A DNA stretch of 64,000 nt from Suilimivivens sp009774465 (GCA_947382645.1 CANDAE010000001.1:124001-188000), one strand, 5' to 3'. Positions 23,769 through 34,061 are shown, counted from the first letter of the stretch. Numbers and translations are program-made. Notes: generated by a model from the sequence alone, not told the origin.

Positions 23769-25618
23769 TATTTCCTTTTTAAATAACAGAACCCATAAGC
23801 AGGAATTTTAACATCAACCGGTCTTAATTCTTCCCCCGAAATCAAATCCACATACTCACCGTCTGTTTCATTGATCCACGCGGTTTTGTCATATTCGCTG
23901 AAATTAAACAGTCCAATTATTTTTTCATCTTCATAATATCTGCCAATGCCTAATATGGACTGGTCCCAGGTTTCGATTGTCCATGCATCCGCACTTGAAA
24001 CAAACACTTTTTCTGATTTGCGAATTTCTTCAAGGCGGCTCAATCCCTGAAAGATCTTTCCTTCCACAGTATTCCTGTCTTTCACATTCTCCGCCCACTT
24101 CCAGTTCATTGCTCCACGGTGAATGTAACGGGAATCTGCTGCCTTATTGGGATCATCCTTGTAAGTGTAGTCATTTAACTGTCCAATTTCATCCCCGCTG
24201 TATAAAACGGGAATTCCCGACTGCATGAACATATATGCATGAAGCGTCAGATCAAACCTTATGGCTCTTTCCATTGCTTCCTCGTCCTTGTTTTCACCTG
24301 CTTTTTCTATGCCGCACATGGAAGCTGTTGTTCCACAGAATCTGGCATCTCCAGTGACCGGATCTGCATTATAAAGCTCTCCCCGACTGTTGCTTTCCCC
24401 TGCATAACCTTGAAAATAATCATTTAAATACTGCTTATGCGACTTTTCTCCCAGCCCCTCCAGCATCAATGTTCCATAGTCAAGCCCCCAGCCGATATCA
24501 TCATGGCAGCGGAGATAATTTAAAAAGATATATTCCTTTGGCAGTGAGTTCACAATATCAAGCTGTTTTTTTAACAGCTTCACATCCCTGGTTGCCACCG
24601 TATGCCAGGTTGTTGCCATAGTGGTAACATTATAAAGCATATGGCATTCCGGTTTCTCCACAGTGCCGAAATAAGGCGTCACCTTCTCAGGCTCCATAAC
24701 CACTTCCCCCAGCAAAAGAATGCCCGGGCAGACGATTTCACTAATCATACGCATCATGCGCACAATGGTATGTACCTGCTTCAAATTTCTGCAGGAAGTG
24801 TTTAATTCTTTCCAGATGTAAGGCACTGCATCAATACGGATAATGTCAATTCCTCTGTTTGCAAGATAAAGAAAATTGTACATCATTTCATTAAATACCC
24901 TTGGATTTTTGTAATTCAAATCCCACTGATAGGGGTAAAATGTTGTCATTACAAAGTGCCCTGCATCTTCAAGCCAGGTGAAATTACCCGGTGCTGTTGT
25001 GGGAAACACCTGGGGAACTGTCTTTTCATACATAGCAGGCTCTTCTTCATTGTCAAAGAAAAAGTAGCGGCTCATATACTCTCCGTCCCCCTGACGGGCT
25101 TTTTTAGCCCATTCATGCTCCTCAGAAGTATGGTTCATAACAAAATCCATACATACATTAATACCCTTTTTATGGCAGGCGGCAGTCAGACTGTCCAAAT
25201 CCTTCATGGAACCTAACTTTTTCTGCACCTTACGAAAATCAGATACTGCATATCCTCCATCTGAACGATCCGGCGGCGTGTCAAGAAAAGGCATCAGATG
25301 CACATAATTGACCTTGCATTCCTCCAGATAGTCAAGTTTTGCCTCCACACCCTTCATATTGCCTGCAAAGTTGTCAATATAAAACATCATCCCCAGCATA
25401 TCATTCTGCTGATACCAGCCATGATCCTGTTCTCTTTTTTGATCACTCTTTTTCAGCTCGTTATTTCTTTTTTCATAAAACAGCTTCATATGATCGCACA
25501 GTTCCGCAAACATGGAACTGTTATCATACAGCTCCATATAAAGCCAGCGCAGCTCGTCATGATGCCTCTTTAATCTGCTTTCAAAAATTTCTTCCGCCTC
25601 CGAAACCTGCTTTTTCAT
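23768..25618 (-). CDS. Amylosucrase-like GH13 enzyme
   Basis: The 616-residue product is an alpha-amylase superfamily enzyme of the amylosucrase type (GH13_4), which acts on sucrose either to build glucan or to hydrolyse or phosphorolyse it. The (beta/alpha)8 motifs are visible: DFVMNHTSEEH, the nucleophile Asp in GIDIIRIDAV, the acid Glu in LLGEVVM and the third Asp in RCHDDIGW. The N-terminal 90 residues match the helical amylosucrase N domain. The start at 25618 is chosen because GAGG is correctly spaced; an ATG at 25630 lies directly against its AAGGA. There is no signal peptide, so it is cytosolic. It would act on unphosphorylated sucrose or related glucosides. Confidence 0.85.
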   Translation of the reverse strand: MKKQVSEAEEIFESRLKRHHDELRWLYMELYDNSSMFAELCDHMKLFYEKRNNELKKSDQKREQDHGWYQQNDMLGMMFYIDNFAGNMKGVEAKLDYLEECKVNYVHLMPFLDTPPDRSDGGYAVSDFRKVQKKLGSMKDLDSLTAACHKKGINVCMDFVMNHTSEEHEWAKKARQGDGEYMSRYFFFDNEEEPAMYEKTVPQVFPTTAPGNFTWLEDAGHFVMTTFYPYQWDLNYKNPRVFNEMMYNFLYLANRGIDIIRIDAVPYIWKELNTSCRNLKQVHTIVRMMRMISEIVCPGILLLGEVVMEPEKVTPYFGTVEKPECHMLYNVTTMATTWHTVATRDVKLLKKQLDIVNSLPKEYIFLNYLRCHDDIGWGLDYGTLMLEGLGEKSHKQYLNDYFQGYAGESNSRGELYNADPVTGDARFCGTTASMCGIEKAGENKDEEAMERAIRFDLTLHAYMFMQSGIPVLYSGDEIGQLNDYTYKDDPNKAADSRYIHRGAMNWKWAENVKDRNTVEGKIFQGLSRLEEIRKSEKVFVSSADAWTIETWDQSILGIGRYYEDEKIIGLFNFSEYDKTAWINETDGEYVDLISGEELRPVDVKIPAYGFCYLKRK

Positions 25619-25697
25619 TTTAATCCTCATTCCTTTCCCACATGTTCTTTTTCTGCGAAAGCAAACCCTTTAAAATTTTTATTTCCGCGAGCAACGA

Positions 25698-25725
25698 GCC
25701 AAAGTCATGCTTGCATGACCTTGGC
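25698..25725. repeat. Intergenic palindrome
   Basis: Arms GCCAA-A-GTCATGC and GCATGAC-C-TTGGC, with a 2-base TT centre, lie in the gap between the GH13 gene and ptsI. The surroundings (CGCGAGCAACGA and CTGCCGCGAGG) are much more G/C-rich than neighbouring gaps. It may be a REP-like mobile palindrome or a ptsI terminator without a T-run. Confidence 0.6.
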
Positions 25726-25744
25726 GACTGCCGCGAGGGTGAAA

Positions 25745-27364
25745 TCAGGAAAGTTCTCTGATACATTTTCTTAAAGGCAGAATCATGGACGGCGAAACTG
25801 ACAATTCATCTAATCCCATTTTAACAAACTCTTCCGTCAGTTCCAGGTCTGCCCCCAGTTCCCCGCAGATTCCGGCCCATTTTCCATATTTATGGGCGCT
25901 GTCGACTACCATTTGGATCATCCGCAGGATTGCTTTGTGATGAGGATTATAAAAATCATCCAGTTTTTCATTCTGCCTGTCTATGGCAAGCGTATACTGT
26001 GTCAAATCATTTGTTCCAATACTGAAAAAGTCTACCATCTGTGCCAGTTCATCACCAATCATAACTGCTGCCGGCGTCTCGATCATGATACCCTGCTCCG
26101 GATTTTTGAATGGAATCTGCTCTGCTTCCAGTTCCTTTTTTACTTCTTCCACAATTTCATAAATCTTTTTCACTTCTTCTGTGGAAGTAATCATAGGATA
26201 CATAATAGAAAGGTTTCCATGCACGGTTGCCCTGAACAGTGCACGAAGCTGTGTCTTAAAAATATCTGGCTGTTTTAAACAGATGCGGATTGCCCGATAA
26301 CCCAATGCAGGATTATCTTCCTTTCCAAGATTAAAATAATCCACCTGTTTATCCGCTCCAATGTCCAGCGTACGAATAATTACCTTCTTTTCTCCCATAG
26401 TCTGAAGAACCTGCCTGTATGCCTGAAGCTGTTCTTCTTCCGTAGGGAAATTGTCTCTTCCAAGATATAAAAATTCACTTCTGAACAGACCAATTCCGCC
26501 TGCATCATTTTCAAGTACATATCCCACATCGCCTACACCGCCGATATTGGCATATACATTGACTTTCTTCCCGCTCAAAGTAACATTTTCCTTGCCCTTC
26601 AATTCCTGTAAAAGGCGCATTTTTTCCTTTTCCTGCTCCAGCTTTTGCTCTGTTTCCTCACACACGGCCTCGCTTGGATCAAAAATCACTTCTCCCTTGA
26701 TTCCGTCAACCACCGCTCTGGTACCGGATTTGATCTTATCAAGTTCCAAAGGAACTCCAATCAACGCAGGAATGTTCATCATACGTGCAAGAATTGAAGT
26801 ATGAGAGTTGGCTGAACCATGTACCGTAACAAATGCCAGAATTTTTTCCTTATCCATCTGTACCGTTTCACTGGGGCTTAAATCGTCAGCAACGATAATA
26901 GAAGGCTCGGAAAAGTTAAAGTCATTTTCGCCATCACCGGAAAGGCACTGGATCAGACGGTTTGAAATATCCTTAACATCCGCTGCTCTGGCTTTCATGT
27001 AATCATTATCCATTCCGGCAAACATTTCTGAAAAATTATCTCCGGTTACAGCCACAGCATATTCCGCACTTACCTGTTCTGTCTTAATCAGATTGCTGAT
27101 TGCCTCCTGATAATCGTCATCCTCCAGCATCATCTGGTGCACCTCAAAAATTGCAGCACTGGCTTCCCCCACTTCTACCACTGCCTTGTCATAAAGCTTT
27201 TGAAGCTGTTGTTTTGCTTTCTCAACTGCCTGCCCTACTCTTGCAATCTCTCCTGCCGGATCTTCGACCTTGTTTCTTTTTACCTGCTGTTCTTCTTTTC
27301 TAAGAACCATTACCGGGCCGATTGCAATTCCTTTGTAAACCGATTTTCCAAAAAATTTAACCAT
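25745..27364 (-). CDS. ptsI: Phosphoenolpyruvate-protein phosphotransferase (PTS enzyme I)
   Basis: The 539-residue enzyme takes phosphate from PEP and passes it to HPr, powering all PTS sugar uptake including the sucrose PTS at 55 kb. The phosphorylated His188 sits in GSANSHTSILAR (family usually GGRTSHTAI), followed by the PEP-binding barrel with IGLFRSEFLYL, RTLDIGADKQ, IMIETPAAVM, SIGTNDLTQY and GICGELGAD. It is about 30 residues shorter than the Bacillus enzyme but complete. GGAGG precedes the start by ten bases. It lies 25 bases downstream of a hybrid histidine kinase gene, so it is likely co-transcribed. No ptsH is in the window. Confidence 0.96.
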   Translation of the reverse strand: MVKFFGKSVYKGIAIGPVMVLRKEEQQVKRNKVEDPAGEIARVGQAVEKAKQQLQKLYDKAVVEVGEASAAIFEVHQMMLEDDDYQEAISNLIKTEQVSAEYAVAVTGDNFSEMFAGMDNDYMKARAADVKDISNRLIQCLSGDGENDFNFSEPSIIVADDLSPSETVQMDKEKILAFVTVHGSANSHTSILARMMNIPALIGVPLELDKIKSGTRAVVDGIKGEVIFDPSEAVCEETEQKLEQEKEKMRLLQELKGKENVTLSGKKVNVYANIGGVGDVGYVLENDAGGIGLFRSEFLYLGRDNFPTEEEQLQAYRQVLQTMGEKKVIIRTLDIGADKQVDYFNLGKEDNPALGYRAIRICLKQPDIFKTQLRALFRATVHGNLSIMYPMITSTEEVKKIYEIVEEVKKELEAEQIPFKNPEQGIMIETPAAVMIGDELAQMVDFFSIGTNDLTQYTLAIDRQNEKLDDFYNPHHKAILRMIQMVVDSAHKYGKWAGICGELGADLELTEEFVKMGLDELSVSPSMILPLRKCIRELS

Positions 27365-27389
27365 AACAAAATACCTCCATAATTTATTT

Positions 27390-30300
27390 TTATTTTAAGA
27401 TTTTATCCAATGCATCAAATAAAGCCTCCACATCAATCGGCTTTGCCAGGTGTCCATTCATACCGCTTCTTAATGCCTCCTGCCTGTCTTCTTCAAAGGC
27501 ATTTGCTGTCATAGCCAAAATTGGAATTGAAGCAAGACTCTTATTGTCAAGCCTGCGAATCAGCTTCGTTGCTTCATATCCGTCCATCACCGGCATTCTC
27601 ACATCCATAAGTACAAGCTGATAATAGCCGGGTTCAGATTTTTCAAGCATATCTACGGCAATTTTTCCGTTCATGGCAACTTCAGTGGTAAAACCTGCAT
27701 TTTCCAAAATTGCCACTGCAATTTCCTGATTCAGTTCATTATCCTCTGCCAAAAGAATACGTCCGGCATATCTTTTCTCTGACTCTTCTTCGCTTTTCTG
27801 CCCTTGTGTCTCTTCCGAACTTACAATGGAATGCAGACAGCTTCGCAGTTCGGATAAGAATAAAGGCTTGCTGCAAAAAGAAGTAATACCCGCTTCCTTT
27901 GCTTCATCCTCAATATCCAGCCAGTCATATGCAGTAAGAAGAATGATGGGCACATCATCTCCCATTTCCTTTCTGATTCTTCTGGTAACTTCAATCCCGT
28001 TCATATCAGGCAGCATCCAGTCAATCACATATACATCATAAATATCATTCCTTGTAACTGCCTGGCGTGTACGCAGCAATGCCTCTTTTCCTGACAAAGT
28101 CCACTCTGCCCGCATTCCAATCTGTCCCAGCATATAGGTAACACTGTCACAGGTATTAAAATCATCATCCACCACCAGAGCCCTGCAGTTCTTTAATTCC
28201 GGTATGTCTCTTGGCTCTATTACCCCGGTATTCAGACGGAAGGTAAGACAGACAGTTGCTTCCGTTCCTACCCCCTGCTCACTTTTCACTGCAATTGTTC
28301 CATTCATCATATCTACGATGTTTTTGGTGATTGCCATGCCAAGTCCAGTGCCCTGAATTCCACTGATGGTACTGCTCTTTTCCCTCTCAAAAGGTTCAAA
28401 TATATGCGCAACAAATTCTTCACTCATACCAATGCCGGTATCCTTAATATGAAATTCATAATTTGCATAGCCCTTCTGTGCACCGGGCTTTTCTGTAATC
28501 CGCATACTGATCGTACCGCCTGCTCCGGTATACTTAACCGCATTACTCAGCAGATTTAAAAGAACCTGATTTAACCGCAGTTTATCGCAATAAATGTTCT
28601 CATCCCATACATCCACCGCATCAATATACAACTCCAATTGCTTTGCATGTACATCCGCCTGAAGTATATTGCGCAGTCCGTGAAGAATATCCGGCAGTCT
28701 GCATGGCTTTTCATCCAAGTGCATTTTTCCGCTTTCAATACGACTCATATCCAAAACATCATTAATCAGGCTTAAAAGATGATTTCCGGATGTCATAATC
28801 TTCTTGAGGTACTCTTCCACCTGTTCCTTATCATCAAGATGTGTAATGGCAAGCGTCGTAAATCCAACGATGGCGTTCATTGGCGTCCTGATGTCATGAG
28901 ACATATTGGAAAGGAAAGTACTCTTTGCCTTGTTTGCCTGATTTGCCTGCATAAGCGCATTTTCCAAAAGAGTTTTCTTTTCCATTTCACTGCGGATTTC
29001 CTCATCCACACTGCGGAACCCTGCAACAATGCCATGCTGTTCGCCCCATTTTCCGGCCTTAACCACTTTTAACTGGAAATACTTTATTTCTCCCTTCGAA
29101 TAAATACGGTAATTCACATGATGCTGATTTTTTTCCGCCAGTTCTTCTTTTAAATATCCGGCAGATGAAAATTTCTTAAGTTCTTCCTGATCTTCCTCAT
29201 GCACAAATTCCCGTATGTAGTTTTCCATACTTTCCCTGAAGGAAATTTTTCCTTCCGATGCAAAAGAAAAGACTCTTATATCTTCTTCGTCATCACGAAG
29301 CGGAATCCCCATATCCGTATCCAGATCAAAGTAGCAGACGATCTTATAATCAATACTAAGCGCCTTAACCAGCTCCATCTGCCATCTTTCATTTTCCTTC
29401 TGCTGAAGCTTCTGTGCTGTGCAGTCCAGAATAAAACGCTGATAAATTAATCTTCCATCCTCCTTTAGAAGCTTAACATTACCCATGATATGTATAATAT
29501 CGCCATTCTTGTGTCGTATCCTGTATTCCGTGCTGACATTGTCCCCTTCTTTTTCCAGCTTCTTAATACATTCACGCAGTTTTTCCTTGTCCTCCTCAAG
29601 AACATTTTCTGCGATCATGTCAAATCCGTCCTCCATCAGTTCTTCCCGGGACTCATACCCTAAGATTTCAAGGGCTGCCCGATTGATACTTAAAAGCTCC
29701 TTTCCGTCTGCCGTATGACGGATCACACCACAGTCAATGGTGGTAAATATCTTTTCCAGGGACTGATTTTTCTGTATGATTTCTTTCTCATATGCCCGTT
29801 CCTGTGTTACGTCAATTGCCACGCCCACAGTTCCCATCACGCTTCCGTCCAAATCATACAATGGTGATTTATATGTGGTAAGTGTTCTGGTCCCTGCCCC
29901 TGTCTGAATCGTCTCTTCCGATACAAAGGTCTTTTGCTTACTCATAACCTCACGTTCTGACTCTATACAGGCAGGATCATCCTGCTCCACATCCCATATG
30001 TAAGCATGCCCCCGCCCTTCTACCTGCTGCTTTGTTTTATTAACCGTTTTGCAGAAGCTGTCATTGACCTTTTCATGAATGCCATTTTTATCTTTATACC
30101 AGATAAGGTTGGGAATATGATTAATCGTCGCATCAAAGAAATGACTGGTCTCCCAAAAATCCCTGCTCATCTTATATGCCTGCTGCCATCTTAAAAAGTG
30201 AAACTTCACTTCCTCTTCTGACAATGAGCAGCTCCAGATATCCTTTATTTCCGGCAGGTATTCCAAAAGAAGGCTGACCTGGCTTCCATCTGCTGACAAA

Positions 30301-30533
30301 ATCACCTCAGCTTCTTTCTTTTTCGCAGAAATAAGCGTTTGCACTACTGCCTTTGCATCTGATTCCGGAAGATATGCCAAAATCACATCTGCTTTAGCGG
30401 CCAATGCTTCCTCCACCTTTTCACTCTCCATATATGTATGGGAAAAATGTTCAAGGGGAGTCATTTCCTTAATTACTTCAAACATTCTGCATTGTCGGCC
30501 TAACAAATAAAAATGTACATGGCAATGGTACAT
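27390..30533 (-). CDS. Hybrid sensor histidine kinase with two receiver domains
   Basis: The 1047-residue protein has no membrane segment. Order: an N-terminal receiver-like domain (about 1-105), PAS domains (about 125-240, 255-370 and a more distant one to 500), HisKA with SHDIRTPMNAIVGF, HATPase with LLSNAVKYT, DTGIGM and GTGLGMAI, then two receiver domains with acceptor Asp in VIDWMLPDMNG and LMDVRMPVMDG. The start ATG 30533 has AGGAGG seven bases upstream; the codon before is GTG. It has its own promoter and precedes ptsI, which raises the possibility of a link between a cytosolic signal and PTS activity. The ligand is unknown. No DNA-binding output domain is present. Confidence 0.93.
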   Translation of the reverse strand: MYHCHVHFYLLGRQCRMFEVIKEMTPLEHFSHTYMESEKVEEALAAKADVILAYLPESDAKAVVQTLISAKKKEAEVILSADGSQVSLLLEYLPEIKDIWSCSLSEEEVKFHFLRWQQAYKMSRDFWETSHFFDATINHIPNLIWYKDKNGIHEKVNDSFCKTVNKTKQQVEGRGHAYIWDVEQDDPACIESEREVMSKQKTFVSEETIQTGAGTRTLTTYKSPLYDLDGSVMGTVGVAIDVTQERAYEKEIIQKNQSLEKIFTTIDCGVIRHTADGKELLSINRAALEILGYESREELMEDGFDMIAENVLEEDKEKLRECIKKLEKEGDNVSTEYRIRHKNGDIIHIMGNVKLLKEDGRLIYQRFILDCTAQKLQQKENERWQMELVKALSIDYKIVCYFDLDTDMGIPLRDDEEDIRVFSFASEGKISFRESMENYIREFVHEEDQEELKKFSSAGYLKEELAEKNQHHVNYRIYSKGEIKYFQLKVVKAGKWGEQHGIVAGFRSVDEEIRSEMEKKTLLENALMQANQANKAKSTFLSNMSHDIRTPMNAIVGFTTLAITHLDDKEQVEEYLKKIMTSGNHLLSLINDVLDMSRIESGKMHLDEKPCRLPDILHGLRNILQADVHAKQLELYIDAVDVWDENIYCDKLRLNQVLLNLLSNAVKYTGAGGTISMRITEKPGAQKGYANYEFHIKDTGIGMSEEFVAHIFEPFEREKSSTISGIQGTGLGMAITKNIVDMMNGTIAVKSEQGVGTEATVCLTFRLNTGVIEPRDIPELKNCRALVVDDDFNTCDSVTYMLGQIGMRAEWTLSGKEALLRTRQAVTRNDIYDVYVIDWMLPDMNGIEVTRRIRKEMGDDVPIILLTAYDWLDIEDEAKEAGITSFCSKPLFLSELRSCLHSIVSSEETQGQKSEEESEKRYAGRILLAEDNELNQEIAVAILENAGFTTEVAMNGKIAVDMLEKSEPGYYQLVLMDVRMPVMDGYEATKLIRRLDNKSLASIPILAMTANAFEEDRQEALRSGMNGHLAKPIDVEALFDALDKILK

Positions 30534-30587
30534 CACGTTTCCTCCTTAATACTTGTATTTTTTGTATCAATTGACCTGTATGATAAA

Positions 30588-30616
30588 ATTATACTTGATT
30601 CAATCCAGCAAAACAA
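30588..30616 (-). promoter_or_regulatory. Promoter of the hybrid kinase/ptsI transcript
   Basis: Minus-strand TTGTTT (30611-30616) and perfect TATAAT (30588-30593) are 17 bases apart. Confidence 0.7.
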
Positions 30617-30653
30617 GTGCATATTTCCTCTGTTTTTTTATAATATTTATCTA

Positions 30654-30682
30654 TTGACATTAAATAAGTCATGCTCTATCAT
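30654..30682 (+). promoter_or_regulatory. Promoter of the lrgA/lrgB-like pair
   Basis: TTGACA (30654-30659) and TATCAT (30677-30682) are 17 bases apart, about 30 bases before the first gene. Confidence 0.7.
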
Positions 30683-30717
30683 GTACTGATACTATCAAAA
30701 TTAAGGATAAAAACATT

Positions 30718-31092
30718 ATGAAATATTTAAAACAATTCAACATCATTCTTTTTATCTCATTTTCAGGTGAAATACTGCATACTTTTATACCACTTCCAAT
30801 TCCTGCAAGTGTCTATGGTCTGGTTATTTTACTTTCTGCCCTGTGCACGGGAATTCTGAAAACAGAACAGGTAAGGGAAACCGCTTCCTTTTTAATTGAA
30901 ATCATGCCGGTGATGTTCATCCCGGCAGCAGCAGGGCTTTTAGATTCCTGGCCGGCCCTTTATCCGGTTTTTATTCCCGTTGCTTTAATCACCATTATAA
31001 CTACCATACTTGTCATGGCTGTCACCGGACAGGTAACACAACACATGCTCAAACTGAAATTGTTTCGGAAAAATAAGCAGAAGAAAAACTGA
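30718..31092 (+). CDS. CidA/LrgA family membrane protein
   Basis: The 124-residue product has four predicted transmembrane helices and the family's PLPIPASVYGLVILL and MFIPAAAGLLD segments. CidA/LrgA proteins form small membrane oligomers, first described as holin-like regulators of murein hydrolase activity and later tied to pyruvate transport. AAGGAT precedes the start by about nine bases. It is followed 23 bases later by the LrgB partner. The position of the promoter suggests a dedicated two-gene operon. Confidence 0.92.
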   Translation: MKYLKQFNIILFISFSGEILHTFIPLPIPASVYGLVILLSALCTGILKTEQVRETASFLIEIMPVMFIPAAAGLLDSWPALYPVFIPVALITIITTILVMAVTGQVTQHMLKLKLFRKNKQKKN

Positions 31093-31115
31093 TAAATTAT
31101 AGAAAGAGTTGAAAT

Positions 31116-31808
31116 ATGAAAGAATTTTTAGTTGATTCCATCTTCTTTGGAGCAGTATTAAGCCTTGCTGCATATGAAGTGGGACTTTTAGTAAAAAGAA
31201 AATTTAAACTTGCCATCTTAAACCCTCTGCTGATCGGAACAGCCTGCGTCATGGCAGTTCTGCTTCTTTTGAAGGTTGAATATAAACATTATTATGAAAG
31301 TGCAAAATATATCAGCTATCTGCTGACTCCGGCTACCGTATGTCTTGCAGTCCCTCTTTATCAGCAGATTGAACTGCTCAAAAAGAACTTAAGGGCTGTG
31401 GCGGGCGGGATTGCCGCCGGAGTGCTTACAAGCCTTCTTGGTGTTTTCCTGTTGTCAAAGCTGTTTGCCCTGAATCATGTTCAATATGTAACTCTCCTTC
31501 CCAAATCCATCACCACCGCTATCGGAATGGACGTTTCAAAAGAGTTGGGCGGCATGGAAACCATAACCGTTGCTGTTATCATCATCACGGGAATTTTAGG
31601 TAATATGTTGGCTGAGTTTATCTGCAGAATATTTAAAATTCATGAGCCGATTGCAAAAGGCCTTGCCATCGGCACTGCTTCCCATGCCATTGGCACAACA
31701 AAAGCTATGGAAATAGGTGAAGTGGAAGGCGCCATGAGCAGCCTTGCCATTGTGGTAGCCGGACTAATGACAGTACTGGGCGCCTCCCTGTTTGCAAATC
31801 TCATGTAG
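31116..31808 (+). CDS. LrgB/CidB family membrane protein
   Basis: The 230-residue partner of the preceding CidA/LrgA-like protein is a polytopic membrane protein with the LrgB signatures YQQIELLKKN, LLPKSITTAIGM and GTASHAIGTTKAMEIGEVEGAMSSLA. The pair is thought to work together in pyruvate/overflow metabolite transport and programmed lysis control. The ribosome-binding site is weak (AGAAAGAG), so its translation may depend on read-through from the first gene 23 bases upstream. The length is standard. Confidence 0.94.
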   Translation: MKEFLVDSIFFGAVLSLAAYEVGLLVKRKFKLAILNPLLIGTACVMAVLLLLKVEYKHYYESAKYISYLLTPATVCLAVPLYQQIELLKKNLRAVAGGIAAGVLTSLLGVFLLSKLFALNHVQYVTLLPKSITTAIGMDVSKELGGMETITVAVIIITGILGNMLAEFICRIFKIHEPIAKGLAIGTASHAIGTTKAMEIGEVEGAMSSLAIVVAGLMTVLGASLFANLM

Positions 31809-31811
31809 CCT

Positions 31812-33755
31812 TTAGGAATGCTTCTTTTGTGCTTTCCTCTCCCGCTTATTTTCATACATCCGTTCATCCGCCTCCTTAAGCATTTCCTGATAGCCCAGCT
31901 CCCCTTTTGCAAGGCTGTAGCCAAAGGAAAAACTGAGCGGAACCCTCAATTGCTCTCCCAGATATGCAAGGCAGTGCTGCCGGATAAAGTCCAGTACTTT
32001 GAAGGCCTCAAACAGATCTTCTTCCCTTTCATATTGGTAAAGAAACAGCACAAATTCGTCTCCGCCCTGTCTGGCGGCAACACTTTTGCCTGTTTCAAAA
32101 GTATTGATCATTTCCCCGATTTTTTTCAGGTAAACATCACCTTTTTCGTGGCCATAGGTGTCATTGATTATCTTTAATCCGTCAGCATCTACCATAACCA
32201 TTGCACAGTACCCCAGCTTTTCAGGCTCCCCGAACAATCTGGACAACTGTACATCCAGCCCCCGCCGGTTATATAATCCGGTCAAAGAATCAATGTCTCT
32301 TTCCACCTCTATTTTTTTACGTCTGGTAATCTCTTCCGTTACATCTATTGCAACCCCAAAAATACCATTTTCCTCGCTAATTTCTTCCAGTTTCACATAA
32401 TGATCTTCTTCCCCCAGTTTATAGGTGCCCTGTTCTCCAGCCACCGGGTTTTCCCGGACTTTCTCAATAAACTTCTGGAATTCCTTATCGTCTTCTGACA
32501 GTCTTTTGCTTTCCTCCTCATTCAGTAAAAAAATCCTGGGAATATATTCGGTAAAACGTACCTTTTTCATATTTTTATTATATTCGTATACGCCTATATA
32601 CATATTGGTCTTGCCAAGAACATAAGACATTTTCTCACTGTTTGCCAGCAGACTCTTCACCATCTCATTAATATAACTGCTCAGTTCGGAAAATTCCACA
32701 CAGCTTTGAACGTCCACTACCTCGTCAAGATTCCCCTTTGCAATCCTGTAAAGCTTTTTATTCACACTGTAAATACCATTTATAACATACCGGTTCATAC
32801 ACCACATCATGGCAGATGATAAAATAATAACGATCAGCAAAAGTCCCAGAACAAGCAATATCATATTTGCAGGAAGCCGCTGATAAATTACACTGTCAGG
32901 TATCACTCTGCCTACATAAATCGTACCAATTTTACGAAACACGCAAAAAGAACCGGTCCCGTTTATATGACAGTGAAATCCTGTGTTCTCCGAAGGAATG
33001 TCAGCAATGCTTAAGCCAATATCCTCCAGCTTTTTCCCAACGCTGGGCAGATCTGTAGTCCCTACAATATTTCCGCTCTCCTGGTCTACCGCATAATAAT
33101 TTGCTGCCGGATCAACCCGCAGGTAAAAGAAAATATAGGACAGTTCATTTTTTTCCATAGCTTTCATTACACGTACAGGTTCCATGCCGACCTGCAGAAT
33201 GAACTCTCCATTTTTGCTCCACACTGCGGAATACTGCATCATTTTACTCTCTGCAGTATTCGGTGTGATCTCCTGTACCAGTTTTAAAGATTTATCCTCC
33301 AGCATAGGTTTAAAAAAACGCATCTGCTCCCCTGAGTCAAAAGTATATCCATAATACTCAGGACAGGTTCCCAAAACAATGCAGCCGCTGGTATCAAAAA
33401 TATGAATTTCATCCACTTCCATAAATTCAGCAATCTTTTCCAGCTCCTGCCTGTTATTCATTACGTCAGGGTTATCCTGAAGCATGTAAGCAATTGCTTC
33501 AGCATTATGCAGACAGGTCTGAGTGTATTCCTGCCTGATTTCTTCCAGTTCCTTCTGATTTTGCTCCAGTTTCTGCTCAATCTGATGAAAAGCCTGCAGG
33601 GAATCGTCGCAGGCTCTCTTCTGTTCATTCAGTATTTCTATTCTGCCAATGACCACCAGTATAATGGCTACAAAAATCAGTGAAACATATCCTATATATT
33701 TTCTGATTATTTCCTTGAGTGTCTTCATTTCATTTTTACCCTGTGCCTCTCTCAT
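31812..33755 (-). CDS. Membrane diguanylate cyclase with extracellular sensor (GGDEF)
   Basis: The 647-residue product should make cyclic di-GMP from GTP. A first transmembrane helix (about 20-43) leads to an extracytoplasmic Cache-like sensor (about 44-290), a second helix (about 298-320), a HAMP-like stretch, a PAS-like segment (about 375-475) and a GGDEF domain (about 480-640) with the intact active-site RQGGDEFVLF. No EAL domain is present. The first ATG has GAAGG nearby; an alternative start is the ATG nine codons on. It ends four bases from the convergent lrgB-like gene. The signal is unknown. Confidence 0.9.
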   Translation of the reverse strand: MREAQGKNEMKTLKEIIRKYIGYVSLIFVAIILVVIGRIEILNEQKRACDDSLQAFHQIEQKLEQNQKELEEIRQEYTQTCLHNAEAIAYMLQDNPDVMNNRQELEKIAEFMEVDEIHIFDTSGCIVLGTCPEYYGYTFDSGEQMRFFKPMLEDKSLKLVQEITPNTAESKMMQYSAVWSKNGEFILQVGMEPVRVMKAMEKNELSYIFFYLRVDPAANYYAVDQESGNIVGTTDLPSVGKKLEDIGLSIADIPSENTGFHCHINGTGSFCVFRKIGTIYVGRVIPDSVIYQRLPANMILLVLGLLLIVIILSSAMMWCMNRYVINGIYSVNKKLYRIAKGNLDEVVDVQSCVEFSELSSYINEMVKSLLANSEKMSYVLGKTNMYIGVYEYNKNMKKVRFTEYIPRIFLLNEEESKRLSEDDKEFQKFIEKVRENPVAGEQGTYKLGEEDHYVKLEEISEENGIFGVAIDVTEEITRRKKIEVERDIDSLTGLYNRRGLDVQLSRLFGEPEKLGYCAMVMVDADGLKIINDTYGHEKGDVYLKKIGEMINTFETGKSVAARQGGDEFVLFLYQYEREEDLFEAFKVLDFIRQHCLAYLGEQLRVPLSFSFGYSLAKGELGYQEMLKEADERMYENKRERKAQKKHS

Positions 33756-33965
33756 TCATGCCTTCAATATATAATTAAAAAAATTTCATCCTTTTCCTGA
33801 TTATAAAAAATATAGTCAGAATCAAAGTTTATTTTACCACATTATACTTGATTTTTCATTCTTCTTATTTCACAAAAAATGCTTCATTTATCCCTTTACC
33901 AGTGAATATCCTGAAATAATTCTATCCTACAGTCTAATTATTCCTTCTGAAAGAAAACAGCATAC

Positions 33966-33994
33966 TTGAAAAACAAAACAGCACATGTTAAAAT
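33966..33994 (+). promoter_or_regulatory. Promoter of the first chemoreceptor gene
   Basis: TTGAAA (33966-33971) and TAAAAT (33989-33994) are 17 bases apart. The rest of the 306-base gap 33756-34061 is A/T-rich and holds no other clear signal. Confidence 0.6.
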
Positions 33995-34061
33995 TTGGAT
34001 TGCATAAATAAAAATTCTTTTTAATCAAAATTTATTCTTTTTATTACAGGGGGATATCTTA

